A DNA stretch of 64,000 nucleotides. Origin: Marinithermus hydrothermalis DSM 14884. GTDB taxonomy: Bacteria > Deinococcota > Deinococci > Deinococcales > Marinithermaceae. The stretch covers positions 187,001 to 251,000 of the forward strand of contig NC_015387.1 of the NCBI RefSeq assembly GCF_000195335.1, given 5' to 3'. This document shows, in pieces, positions 57,262 through 64,000 of this stretch. Each line of letters starts with the position of its first letter. Position 1 is the stretch's first letter. Below the pieces are notes generated by a model that had not been told where the DNA came from, made no database searches, and worked only from the letters and a program-made list of their open reading frames with translations. The translations under genes were made by a program, and so were the position numbers.

Positions 57262-58246
57262 AAGCCACGAGCCGCTCGAGAACCTCCAGCGCGGCACCGG
57301 AGCGGAGGATTTCCCGAGCCCGGGCCACGCCCTCGGCCACGCTCTCCGCCCGGCCCGCCGCGTACAGCGCCGCCCCGGCGTTCAGCGCGACCACGTCCGC
57401 TCGTGGCCCGGCCTCCTCCCCCCCCAGGATCCGCCGGGTGATCCGGGCGTTCTCCTCCGCGCTGCCCCCGGCGAGCGCCTGGAGCGGGGCCGGCTCGAGG
57501 CCCACCGCCTCCGGGGTGAGGGTGTAGCTCCGCACCCGGCCGTCCCGCAGCTCCGCGACGCGGCTAGGCCCCAGGACGAGCTCGTCCGTGCCTGCTCCGT
57601 GCACCACCAGCGCGCGCCGGGCCCCGAGGTCCCCCAGCGCGCGCGCCATGGGCTCGAGCCACTCGGGGGCGAACACGCCGAGCAGGAAGTGCGTCGCGCC
57701 GGCGGGGTTCGTCAAGGGGCCCAGCAGGTTGAACACGGTCCGCACCCGAAGCTCGGCCCGCACCGGCGCCACGTGCCGCATCGCGGGGTGGTGGCTGCGG
57801 GCGAACAGGAACCCCACCCCCACCTCCTCGATCGCCCGGGCGACCTGTTCGGGGGGGAGGTCGATCCGCACGCCGAGGGCCTCGAGGACGTCCGCCGAGC
57901 CGGAGCGGGAGGAGGCCGCGCGGTTCCCGTGCTTGGCGACGCGCACCCCCGCCGCGGCCACGACGAACGCGGTGGTGGTGGAGATGTTGAAGGTCCCCCG
58001 GCCGTCCCCGCCGGTCCCGACCACGTCCATGAGGGGGCCGGCCACCTGGATCCGCAGGGCGTGCTCGCGCATGGCGCGCGCGAACCCCGCGATCTCATCC
58101 ACCGTCTCGCCACGGGTGCGCAGCGCGATCAGCACCCCCGCGAGCTGCGCCGGGGTCAGTTCCCCTTGCATGATGCGGTGCATCAACCGGTAGGCCTCCT
58201 CCTGGGTCAAGGGCTCTGCGTTCAGGGCCTTCACGAGTTCGTGCAT
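57239..58246 (-). CDS. trpD: Anthranilate phosphoribosyltransferase
   Basis: 335 residues. VDVVGTGGDGRGTFNISTTT (phosphate loop; starts MDVVGTGGDG), VAKHGNRAASSRSGSADVLE, FLFARSHHPAMRHVAPVRAE and FNLLGPLTNPAGATHFLLGV are TrpD signatures. Second step of the tryptophan pathway. Last gene of the trp operon, three nt after a glycosyltransferase gene, from which it is separated in other genomes. Confidence 0.95.
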   Translation of the reverse strand: MHELVKALNAEPLTQEEAYRLMHRIMQGELTPAQLAGVLIALRTRGETVDEIAGFARAMREHALRIQVAGPLMDVVGTGGDGRGTFNISTTTAFVVAAAGVRVAKHGNRAASSRSGSADVLEALGVRIDLPPEQVARAIEEVGVGFLFARSHHPAMRHVAPVRAELRVRTVFNLLGPLTNPAGATHFLLGVFAPEWLEPMARALGDLGARRALVVHGAGTDELVLGPSRVAELRDGRVRSYTLTPEAVGLEPAPLQALAGGSAEENARITRRILGGEEAGPRADVVALNAGAALYAAGRAESVAEGVARAREILRSGAALEVLERLVAFSQRVRS

Positions 58247-58249
58247 ACC

Positions 58250-59086
58250 TCACCTCCGTTCGCGGGGTTGTGGTTCCGCCCGCCACGCGGCCCACGCCCC
58301 CTCCAAATAGGCGCGTTCATACGCGCTACGTGCGCCCAGTAGGGGCGCGAACGGGCCGAAAAGAATGCGCTTGATCCAGAGCAGGGCGGGGTGCACCCCG
58401 AGCTCCACCGCGAGCGCCGCGCTCTGGTGGTGGCGCACGGCGCGCACGGCCTGACGCCCCGCCGAACGGGCCTTCTCGAGGTTTAGCAGCGACGGTCGGC
58501 CCGCGTGCACCGCCCGGGCCTCGGGCAGGTACGCGAACCTGAGGCCGGTCCGCGCGAGGCGAAACCCGAGCTCGAGGTCCTCCACGCCATACCCGTCAAA
58601 CCCTTCCCAGAACCCCCCTACGGCGCGGAACGCCGCCAGGGGCAGGCTGGTGTTCGCCCCGTTCAGGCTCGCCCAGTGCACCCGGCCCCACCGCACGGCC
58701 GGCCGCCACACCGTGCCGTCCTCCCACGCGAGGCCGCCCACGTACACGCCCGGCCTTCGGGTTTGGGCCTCGAGGTGGTGTTGCAGCGTCTGTGGAGCGG
58801 GGAAGGTGTCGTCATCCGAGAGGTACAGTACCCTGCCCGATGCGACCTCCGCCCCGCGGTTGCGGGCGTAGGCTGGGCCTTTTCCGGGGGTTTCCAGTAC
58901 CGTCAAGGCGAAGGGCGGGCGGTAGGCTTTAAGCCAGTCCAGGGTGCCGTCCGTGCAGCCGTCCGCCACCACGACCACCTCGAACCGTTCGGGCTCGAGG
59001 GTCTGCGCCTCGAGGGCCGCGAGCTTGCGCCGGAGCAGCTCGAGGCGGTTGTGGGTGGGCACGATGACGCTTACCTCCGCCGCCAC
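58250..59086 (-). CDS. GT2-family glycosyltransferase, second copy
   Basis: 278 residues from GTG 59086, starting 16 nt inside the preceding glycosyltransferase gene. SVIVPTHNRLELLRRKLAAL, VVADGCTDGTLDW, GPAYARNRGAE and LSDDDTFP (DxD-like metal site), then GYGVEDLELGFRLAR. It transfers a sugar from a nucleotide donor; acceptor unknown. Its first half is nearly identical in DNA to that of the upstream copy, its second half is clearly different. Frames further upstream run through the first copy and were discarded. Confidence 0.87.
   Translation of the reverse strand: MAAEVSVIVPTHNRLELLRRKLAALEAQTLEPERFEVVVVADGCTDGTLDWLKAYRPPFALTVLETPGKGPAYARNRGAEVASGRVLYLSDDDTFPAPQTLQHHLEAQTRRPGVYVGGLAWEDGTVWRPAVRWGRVHWASLNGANTSLPLAAFRAVGGFWEGFDGYGVEDLELGFRLARTGLRFAYLPEARAVHAGRPSLLNLEKARSAGRQAVRAVRHHQSAALAVELGVHPALLWIKRILFGPFAPLLGARSAYERAYLEGAWAAWRAEPQPRERR
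58933..59068 (-). repeat. Near-identical 136-nt block, copy B
   Basis: Matches 59742-59877 with only the GGTCTG/GTCCTG difference by eye; it encodes the first 45 or so residues of the glycosyltransferase. Similarity continues leftward to about 58850 at lower identity. Confidence 0.85.
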
Positions 59087-59907
59087 GCTTCCCACGCTCC
59101 CCGTGCGTACGCGAGCTCGTACGCGCCCCAGCGGCCCATCAGCCCCTTGAGCCAGGGTAGGGTGGCCAGCTTCAGGCCGAGCAGCGCCGGGTGCACGCCC
59201 AGCGCCCAGGCGATCCGGGCGTCTTTGTGCTTTTTCCAGACCCGCACGTGGGCCCCCCCAGCCTTGTAGGCCCGCTCCAGGGCGCTTGACCGGTGGTCCC
59301 AGGCCTCGTGGATGGCCTCGGCGCGCGGCACGAACACGAACCGAGCCCCCGCGCGAAGCAGGCGGTACCCGAGGTCCGGGTCCTCGCCCCCATACCCGTC
59401 GAACCCCTCGTCGTACCCCCCTACCTCCTGAAACAACGCCCGGGACAGGCTGGTGTTGTTCCCCGTGGCGTTCCACCAGAACACGGGCGGGCCCGCGAGC
59501 TCGGCCGCGCCGCTGCCTTTTAAGGCCGGGGGCAGCACGAGCCGCCCCACCGCCACCGTGCGGGGAGCGCGGTGCGCCTGGCGGTGCGCGCGCAGCCAGG
59601 CTGGCCGGGGGATTGCGTCGTCGTCCGAGAAGACCAGCACCCTTCCCCGGGCTGCTTCCGCCCCGCGGTTGCGGGCGTAGGCTGGGCCTTTGCCGGGGGT
59701 TTCCAGCACCTTGAGGGCGAAGGGGGGGCGTTGCGCGCGGAGCCAGTCCAGGGTGCCGTCCGTGCAGCCGTCCGCCACCACGACCACCTCGAACCGTTCG
59801 GGCTCGAGGTCCTGCGCCTCGAGGGCCGCGAGCTTGCGCCGGAGCAGCTCGAGGCGGTTGTGGGTGGGCACGATGACAGAGAGTTCGATCGCGCTCATGC
59901 TCCGCAT
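59071..59907 (-). CDS. GT2-family glycosyltransferase, first copy
   Basis: 278 residues. Same N-terminal half as its neighbour (SVIVPTHNRLELLRRKLAAL, VVADGCTDGTLDWLRAQRPP), metal site FSDDDAIPRPAW, then WWNATGNNTSLSRALFQEVG and GYGGEDPDLGYRLLRAGARF, and a basic C-terminus. It follows trpG by one base and shares the trp operon. No other cell-envelope genes are nearby, so the role is unclear: surface polysaccharide or glycolipid synthesis is inferred from family. Confidence 0.87.
   Translation of the reverse strand: MRSMSAIELSVIVPTHNRLELLRRKLAALEAQDLEPERFEVVVVADGCTDGTLDWLRAQRPPFALKVLETPGKGPAYARNRGAEAARGRVLVFSDDDAIPRPAWLRAHRQAHRAPRTVAVGRLVLPPALKGSGAAELAGPPVFWWNATGNNTSLSRALFQEVGGYDEGFDGYGGEDPDLGYRLLRAGARFVFVPRAEAIHEAWDHRSSALERAYKAGGAHVRVWKKHKDARIAWALGVHPALLGLKLATLPWLKGLMGRWGAYELAYARGAWEAWRRR
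59742..59877 (-). repeat. Near-identical 136-nt block, copy A
   Basis: Partner of 58933-59068; the copies are 809 nt apart and in the same orientation. Confidence 0.85.
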
Positions 59908-59908
59908 C

Positions 59909-60484
59909 CTACGTGCGCTGGAGGAAGTTCGCGAGCAGAGCGCGCCCTTCCCGGCTCAGGACGGACTCCGGGTGGAACTGCACGCCGAACGTGGGGTAGG
60001 TGGTGTGCTCGAGGGCCATCACCGTGCGCCCCCCGGCTTCCTCCACCCAGGCGTTGACCCGGAGCGTGGGGGGCAGGTCGGTCACGGCGAGCGAGTGGTA
60101 CCGCGTCGCGACGAGGGGGTTAGCGAGCCCGGCGAACAAGCCGGTGCCGTCGTGGTGGATGGGGCTGGTCTTGCCGTGCATGAGGATTGGGGCCGGCACG
60201 ACGCGCCCCCCGAAGGCCTGCGCGATCGCTTGGTGTCCCAGGCACACGCCCAGGATGGGGTAGTCCGGGGCGTAGCGCTGGATGAGCGCCACGGAAAGCC
60301 CCGCCTCGTTCGGGGTGCACGGCCCGGGGCTGATCACGATCCCGTCCGGCCGGAAGGCCCGCACCTCCTCGAGGGCGAAGCGGTCGTTCCGCCACACCTT
60401 AACGTCCGCGCCCAGCTCCCCCAGGTACTGGACGAGGTTGTACGTGAAGGAATCGTAGTTATCGATGAGCAGGATCCGTTTCAC
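59909..60484 (-). CDS. trpG: Anthranilate synthase component II (glutamine amidotransferase)
   Basis: 191 residues from GTG 60484. LLIDNYDSFTYNLVQYLGEL, VISPGPCTPNEAGLS, nucleophile Cys in LGVCLGHQAIAQAFGG, HGKTSPIHHDGTGLF and His/Glu in FGVQFHPESVLS. It supplies ammonia to TrpE. Its start overlaps the trpE stop (GTGA). It may also serve folate synthesis (PabA role), as no separate pabA is seen in the window. Confidence 0.95.
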   Translation of the reverse strand: MKRILLIDNYDSFTYNLVQYLGELGADVKVWRNDRFALEEVRAFRPDGIVISPGPCTPNEAGLSVALIQRYAPDYPILGVCLGHQAIAQAFGGRVVPAPILMHGKTSPIHHDGTGLFAGLANPLVATRYHSLAVTDLPPTLRVNAWVEEAGGRTVMALEHTTYPTFGVQFHPESVLSREGRALLANFLQRT

Positions 60485-61887
60485 TCCAGCCCTCCTTCCG
60501 CGAGCTCCGCGGCCCGCAGCAAGGCCCGCGCTTTGTTCAGGCACTCCTGGTACTCCCGCTCCGGCACGGAGTCCGCCACGATCCCCGCGCCGGCCTGCAC
60601 GTGCACCGCACCTCCCGCGATCACGAAGGTGCGCAGCGTGAGGGCCACGTCCATGTGCCCGTCGTACGCCACGTACCCGAACGCGCCCCCGTACGGACCG
60701 CGCCGGGTCGGCTCGAGCTCCTCGATGATCTCCATGGCGCGGATCTTGGGCGCGCCGGAGACGGTGCCCATGGGGAGGACGGCGGCGAGGGCGTCGAGGG
60801 GAGTGTTGCCTTCCCGGAGATCCCCCTCGACCGTGCTCACGAGGTGCATCACGTGCGAATAGTGCTCGACGGTCATGAAGGATTTGGTGCGCACGCTGCC
60901 GTACCGGCAGACCCGGCCCAGGTCGTTGCGGGAGAGGTCCACGAGCATCACGTGCTCGGCACGCTCCTTCTCGTCCGAAAGGAGCGCCTCGGCGAGGGCC
61001 TGGTCCTCCTCCGGGGTCCGGCCGCGCCGGCGGGTGCCCGCGATGGGGCGGGTGGTCACGGTGCGGCCGTCCGAGCGCAGGAGGGACTCCGGGCTCGCCG
61101 AGACGAGGGTGACCTCGCCGAGCTCGAGGTACCCCATGTACGGGCTGGGGTTCACGTGCCGCAAGGCGCGGTACAGCGCGAACGGGTGCACCGTGAGGGG
61201 AGCGGAGAGCCTGAGGGAGAGGACCACTTGGAACACGTCCCCGGCCCGGATGTACTCGAGGGCCCGCGCGACCGCCGCTTCGTAGGCGGACTGGGTGAGG
61301 TTGGCTTGGAAGGTCATGCGTCCGCCCGCGCGCTGGCCAGGCACGCCGGGAAGGGGGCCGTGGAGCTTGCGCTCAGCCCAGTCCACGCGCTCTCGGGCAC
61401 GCGCCAGGCTCTCCGGGTCCTCGGCCTCGGCGGGAGCAACGAGGTGCAGCTGTTGCTTGAGGTGGTCGAAGATCACCACCACCTCCGGCTCCACGAAGAG
61501 GAGGTCGGGGAGGCCGAGGGGGTCGGGGTTCGTGGCGGGGAGGGCCTCGTAGTGACGGATCAGGTCGTACCCCGCGTACCCCACCACGCCGCCCCAAAAC
61601 GGGGGGAGTTCGGGGTCCTGCACGCGCTCGACGTGCACGGCCTCGTACAGGGTGCGCAAGGGGTCCGCGGTCTGGATGGGGGTGCCGTTCAGCGTGAACA
61701 CTCCGTCCTTGAGGCGGAAGGTGCGGCGGGCACCCAGGCCGATGAACGAGTACCGGCTCCAGTGCTTCCCGGCCTCGACGGACTCCAGGAGGAAACTCGG
61801 CGTGGTTTTTTCCGCGAGCTTCAAGTACGCGGTGACTGGGGTTTCGAGGTCCGCTAAGAGGGTGCGCTTGACGGGTACCTTGGGCAT
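60481..61887 (-). CDS. trpE: Anthranilate synthase component I
   Basis: 468 residues from ATG 61887, with RBS AGGAGGCC. The N-terminal part carries feedback-site residues (TPSFLLESVEAGKHWSRYSF); the C-terminal chorismate domain has RPIAGTRRRGRTPEEDQALA, VDLSRNDLGRVCRYGSV, PMGTVSGAPKIRAMEIIEEL and GGAFGYVAYDGHMDVALTLR. It converts chorismate to anthranilate. First structural gene after the leader-peptide attenuator. A longer N-terminal extension upstream would read through the attenuator. Confidence 0.95.
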   Translation of the reverse strand: MPKVPVKRTLLADLETPVTAYLKLAEKTTPSFLLESVEAGKHWSRYSFIGLGARRTFRLKDGVFTLNGTPIQTADPLRTLYEAVHVERVQDPELPPFWGGVVGYAGYDLIRHYEALPATNPDPLGLPDLLFVEPEVVVIFDHLKQQLHLVAPAEAEDPESLARARERVDWAERKLHGPLPGVPGQRAGGRMTFQANLTQSAYEAAVARALEYIRAGDVFQVVLSLRLSAPLTVHPFALYRALRHVNPSPYMGYLELGEVTLVSASPESLLRSDGRTVTTRPIAGTRRRGRTPEEDQALAEALLSDEKERAEHVMLVDLSRNDLGRVCRYGSVRTKSFMTVEHYSHVMHLVSTVEGDLREGNTPLDALAAVLPMGTVSGAPKIRAMEIIEELEPTRRGPYGGAFGYVAYDGHMDVALTLRTFVIAGGAVHVQAGAGIVADSVPEREYQECLNKARALLRAAELAEGGLE

Positions 61888-61900
61888 GGGGCCTCCTGTG

Positions 61901-61938
61901 TAAGAAAACCCCCTGGGGTAGGTGAAACCCCAGGGGGT
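61901..61938 (-). terminator. trp attenuator (intrinsic terminator)
   Basis: On the minus strand an 11-bp perfect stem (61938-61928 with 61918-61908; ACCCCCTGGGG) with a 9-nt loop is followed by TTTTCTTA. It lies between the leader peptide stop and the trpE RBS. Confidence 0.9.
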
Positions 61939-61958
61939 ACACGCCGCCCACCCCGGGG

Positions 61959-62000
61959 TTATCCGGGCCACCACCAGGGGTAGAACGGCACCTGCAGCAT
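61959..62000 (-). CDS. trpL: trp leader peptide
   Basis: A 13-codon frame, MLQVPFYPWWWPG then TAA, with three consecutive Trp codons (TGG). Ribosome stalling there when Trp-tRNA is scarce would let trpEG transcription continue past the attenuator. Like many genes here its ATG is 7 nt after the -10 box, so the leader peptide itself seems to be leaderless. Confidence 0.88.
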   Translation of the reverse strand: MLQVPFYPWWWPG

Positions 62001-62007
62001 TGGAATT

Positions 62008-62013
62008 AATATA
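62008..62013 (-). promoter_or_regulatory. trp operon promoter -10 box
   Basis: TATATT on the minus strand. A TTGCGC -35-like box stands 18 bp upstream of it, within the end of the CPBP gene. Confidence 0.65.
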
Positions 62014-62016
62014 ACC

Positions 62017-62823
62017 TCACCCCTCAGCGGGGCGCAATCCCCTGAGCGCGAGGTTCGCGGCGAGAAGCACGAAAAAACCCGCGAGGCCCAGCAGGCCGAC
62101 CGTGAGATCGTTCGTGCGCGCCACCACGACGAGCGAAAGCCCCGCGCTGGCGTTCAGCGTGCCGTGAAAGAGCGCCGCAACGAGGATCGCGCCGCCCCGC
62201 TCCCGCAGGTACAGCATCCACGGGGTGAGGAGCGTGGTGAACGCGACCATCCACACCACGCCGAGCCCGGGGTGCTGCGGGTAGTTAAACCCTTGAAGAA
62301 TCAGCGGCGCGTGCCAAAGGCCCCACGCCACCCCGATCACGAGCGCGGCCCGCCAGAACCCGAGGGGCTTCAAGCGTTCCCACAGGTACCCCCGCCACAT
62401 CAACTCCTCGCCCAACGCGAAGACCAGGTTCACCGTGGCGCCAGCGAGCAGGCTTTGCACGAGGAGCGCACCCCATAAGAACGCGTCCGGAACCTGCGCG
62501 GCCTCCGGGGGGAGGAGGGCCCGGATGACCTCGAGGCCCACGTACGGGGCGAAGGCCAGGCTCGGTAAGATCGCGAGGAGGCTGAGCGCGATCGGAAGCC
62601 CCCAGGCCAGTAGCCAGTACCGGTTGGGGCGCGCCCAGACCCCTAGGCGCACCCCCTCCTGCCGCGCGAGGAGGAGGGCCACGAGGCCGGGGATCCACAT
62701 GTACACCAGGCTGAAGGCGGGGAAGGTCGGGCTGGTGAGCCGGCCCCCCGCCAGGTAGTACAGTCCCGCCCAGGTCCATGAGGCTATGAACGTCCACACG
62801 AGCGCTTTACGCACCGCTGTCAT
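62017..62823 (-). CDS. CPBP-family intramembrane protease-like protein
   Basis: 268 residues from ATG 62823, about seven to eight hydrophobic segments. Motif 1 VFALGEELMWRGYLWERLKP (Glu-Glu and Arg) and motif 2 VIGVAWGLWHAPLIL (His), with a later LVAALFHGTLNASAGLSL, match the CAAX-protease-and-bacteriocin-processing (ABI) family. Its physiological role is unknown. The trp promoter is at its very end. A longer frame reaching 62991 would include the tRNA and is not real. Confidence 0.88.
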   Translation of the reverse strand: MTAVRKALVWTFIASWTWAGLYYLAGGRLTSPTFPAFSLVYMWIPGLVALLLARQEGVRLGVWARPNRYWLLAWGLPIALSLLAILPSLAFAPYVGLEVIRALLPPEAAQVPDAFLWGALLVQSLLAGATVNLVFALGEELMWRGYLWERLKPLGFWRAALVIGVAWGLWHAPLILQGFNYPQHPGLGVVWMVAFTTLLTPWMLYLRERGGAILVAALFHGTLNASAGLSLVVVARTNDLTVGLLGLAGFFVLLAANLALRGLRPAEG

Positions 62824-62870
62824 GGGTGACCTCCACCTTGAGCTTACCTTGAGGGCGAGGGCAGGGACCG

Positions 62871-62900
62871 TAAAACCGGCCGGGCTCGAGCCCGGCCGGT
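62871..62900 (-). terminator. Terminator after tRNA-Ala
   Basis: A 26-bp perfect palindrome at 62875-62900 (ACCGGCCGGGCTC and its complement) followed on the minus strand by TTTTA. Confidence 0.75.
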
Positions 62901-62906
62901 CTTTCC

Positions 62907-62982
62907 TGGTGGAGCCGAGGGGATTCGAACCCCTGACCTCCTCAATGCCATTGAGGCGCGCTCCCAACTGCGCCACGGCCCC
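62907..62982 (-). tRNA. tRNA-Ala (anticodon GGC)
   Basis: A 76-nt tRNA with encoded CCA. Acceptor GGGGCCG pairs with CGGCTCC and includes the G3-U70 pair that identifies alanine tRNAs. The anticodon arm CCTCA-ATGGCAT-TGAGG gives GGC, reading GCC and GCU. The T arm GGGGTTCGAATCCCC is intact. Confidence 0.97.
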
Positions 62983-63050
62983 AAACCGCAAGGGATAATC
63001 TACAGGCTACCCTCGTGATTGTCAAGGGTGTGTAGTTGGCCAGCACAGAC

Positions 63051-64000
63051 TCATGTAAAAAAGTCGGTTGACCCTTTTATCCTCCCCACCAGGGGCCTCC
63101 ACCAGCACTCTGGGGAAAGAGTTCCCGTAAGCCTTTCCCAGGGGCTCTTTTCCCCAATCCGCCGATGCCGCATCCGGTAAAGCCCCACCATCAACCAGGA
63201 TTCCCCCACCTCCAGGCTCCGCAACACCCTCCGCCTGCGCCGCCGCCACAATCGCCCATGCCCTACCTCCGCCACGTTGTTTGTCCAAGGAGGCGGTACC
63301 TCGGCCCCCCAAGCCTCCTGCAACCCCTCCCAAGCCCGCACCCAGCCCTCCAAGGCCTTACCCCACCGGGGCAGAAGCTCCTTCCAAAAGAACGCCTCCC
63401 TCTCCCCAGGCCCAAGCCCCCGCAGCACCCTCAGACCCTCCCGTATCTCCCCCCACGCCTTCCGGTCCACCTTGGCCCGTACCTCCCGCATCAGGTGGAA
63501 AGCGCACCGGGCCCAAAGCAGCCTCCGCCCCAACCAGCCCAACGCCTCCCCTACCTCCTGCGCCCCGTCCGAAACCACCCCCAGCCTTGGAGGTAACCTC
63601 CAAAGGAGCTCCCGCACCCGCTCGTAACGCCGCCGATGGCCAAGGTCTCCCCACAGCGGGCAACCCGTCCAAGCCTCAAAGTAAAGGTACCCGTACCCCT
63701 TGGGGCCCCGGCCAAAGGCCCATTCATCCACACTCCCCCAGTACACCCGCCCTCGGAGAAGACGGTTCTCCCGCTGAAGGAGCCGTTTGGCCCTGGCCCC
63801 CGCGGACCTGAGCCAGCGGAGGCGGGTGGGACGGGTGAGGGGGAAGCCCAGGTTCTTGGCGAGATCGTTTTGGACGCTTTCAGGGGCGCGATGGCTTGCG
63901 AGGATGAGGAAGTGCTCCTGGATGGAGATCGCGTACCAGCGGCTTCTAGGGCAGTCCTCCGGGTAGAGAGCTCGTTTCTGGCGCTTGCATTGGGCGCAGC
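63051..64000 (-). mobile_element. Insertion sequence with DDE transposase, N-terminus beyond window
   Basis: An open frame on the minus strand from the window edge to the TGA at 63051. It starts within a zinc-finger-like CAQCKRQKRALYPEDC and continues through EHFLILASHRAPESVQNDLA. The DDE residues are likely in GSVDEWAFGRGPKGYG (first Asp), LGVVSDGAQEV (second Asp) and WTNNVAEVGHGRLWRR (Glu). I cannot assign the IS family. Only one end is in the window; the left boundary is somewhere in 63010-63050, just before the tRNA. Gene appears intact as far as seen. Confidence 0.8.

Noticed and set aside
59087-59476. Upstream extension of the second glycosyltransferase
   Set aside because: It reads the first glycosyltransferase in another frame and is Arg/Gly-rich; GTG 59086 precedes the first conserved residues.
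62824-62991. N-terminal extension of the CPBP protein
   Set aside because: It begins GAVAQLGARLNGIEEVRG, the well-known false translation of a tRNA; it crosses the tRNA and a terminator.

Overview
The window is high-GC (roughly two thirds G+C) bacterial DNA with dense, overlapping operons, and it looks like a member of the Thermaceae (Deinococcus-Thermus). The family-level evidence is the Thermus-type CRISPR repeat, a 310-residue lactate dehydrogenase, the trpEG operon with a Trp-codon leader, the ricT/holB order, and many genes whose start codon lies only 6-9 nt after a TAnnnT -10 box (leaderless mRNAs). Marinithermus or Oceanithermus would fit, but genus cannot be settled from sequence reading alone.

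Positions 1-7.8 kb are an accessory defence island: the start of a cas10 gene, a CARF-HEPN ribonuclease of the Cas02710 type, a decayed second CARF-like gene, a truncated class III lanthipeptide synthetase with an intact ABC exporter, a frameshifted tyrosine integrase, a cas1 missing its N-terminal domain, an intact cas2, and a three-repeat CRISPR array. After the array come a low-GC 76-residue ORF and a protein that fuses a HicB-like domain to a Card1-like PD-(D/E)xK nuclease.

Positions 7.8-30.7 kb are mostly housekeeping: PIG-L deacetylase, archease and RtcB RNA ligase, a HAD hydrolase, an IS607 remnant, M42 peptidase, holB-ricT, two nucleoside-type ABC permeases, ubiE, a GidA-like flavoprotein, a six-gene minus-strand operon (esterase, nitrilase, nadE, phosphoesterase, CoA-binding protein, mutY), an alanine/sodium symporter, ubiX, ispD and ispE.

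Positions 30.7-35.1 kb hold a TPP riboswitch followed by thiBPQ and thiN, a complete thiamine uptake and activation operon with a hairpin that appears to mask the thiB ribosome binding site. Then come a C39-like peptidase with TPRs, an acidic secreted protein, speB, guaB, a membrane M28 peptidase, panC-pilT, a tagatose-bisphosphate-type aldolase, a pyrimidine phosphorylase, ldh, an amidase and a CBS-ACT protein.

Positions 50.0-52.7 kb appear to form a copper-response operon: a SHOCT membrane protein, an OmpR-type regulator, a histidine kinase with a Met-rich sensor loop, and a CueP-like periplasmic protein. Positions 52.7-63 kb hold a DUF3179 protein, a broken leucine-rich-repeat gene, gyrB, and a tryptophan operon (trpE-trpG-two glycosyltransferases-trpD) controlled by a leader peptide with three consecutive Trp codons and a clear attenuator. 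The window ends with a CPBP-family membrane protein, tRNA-Ala(GGC) and a transposase running off the right edge.
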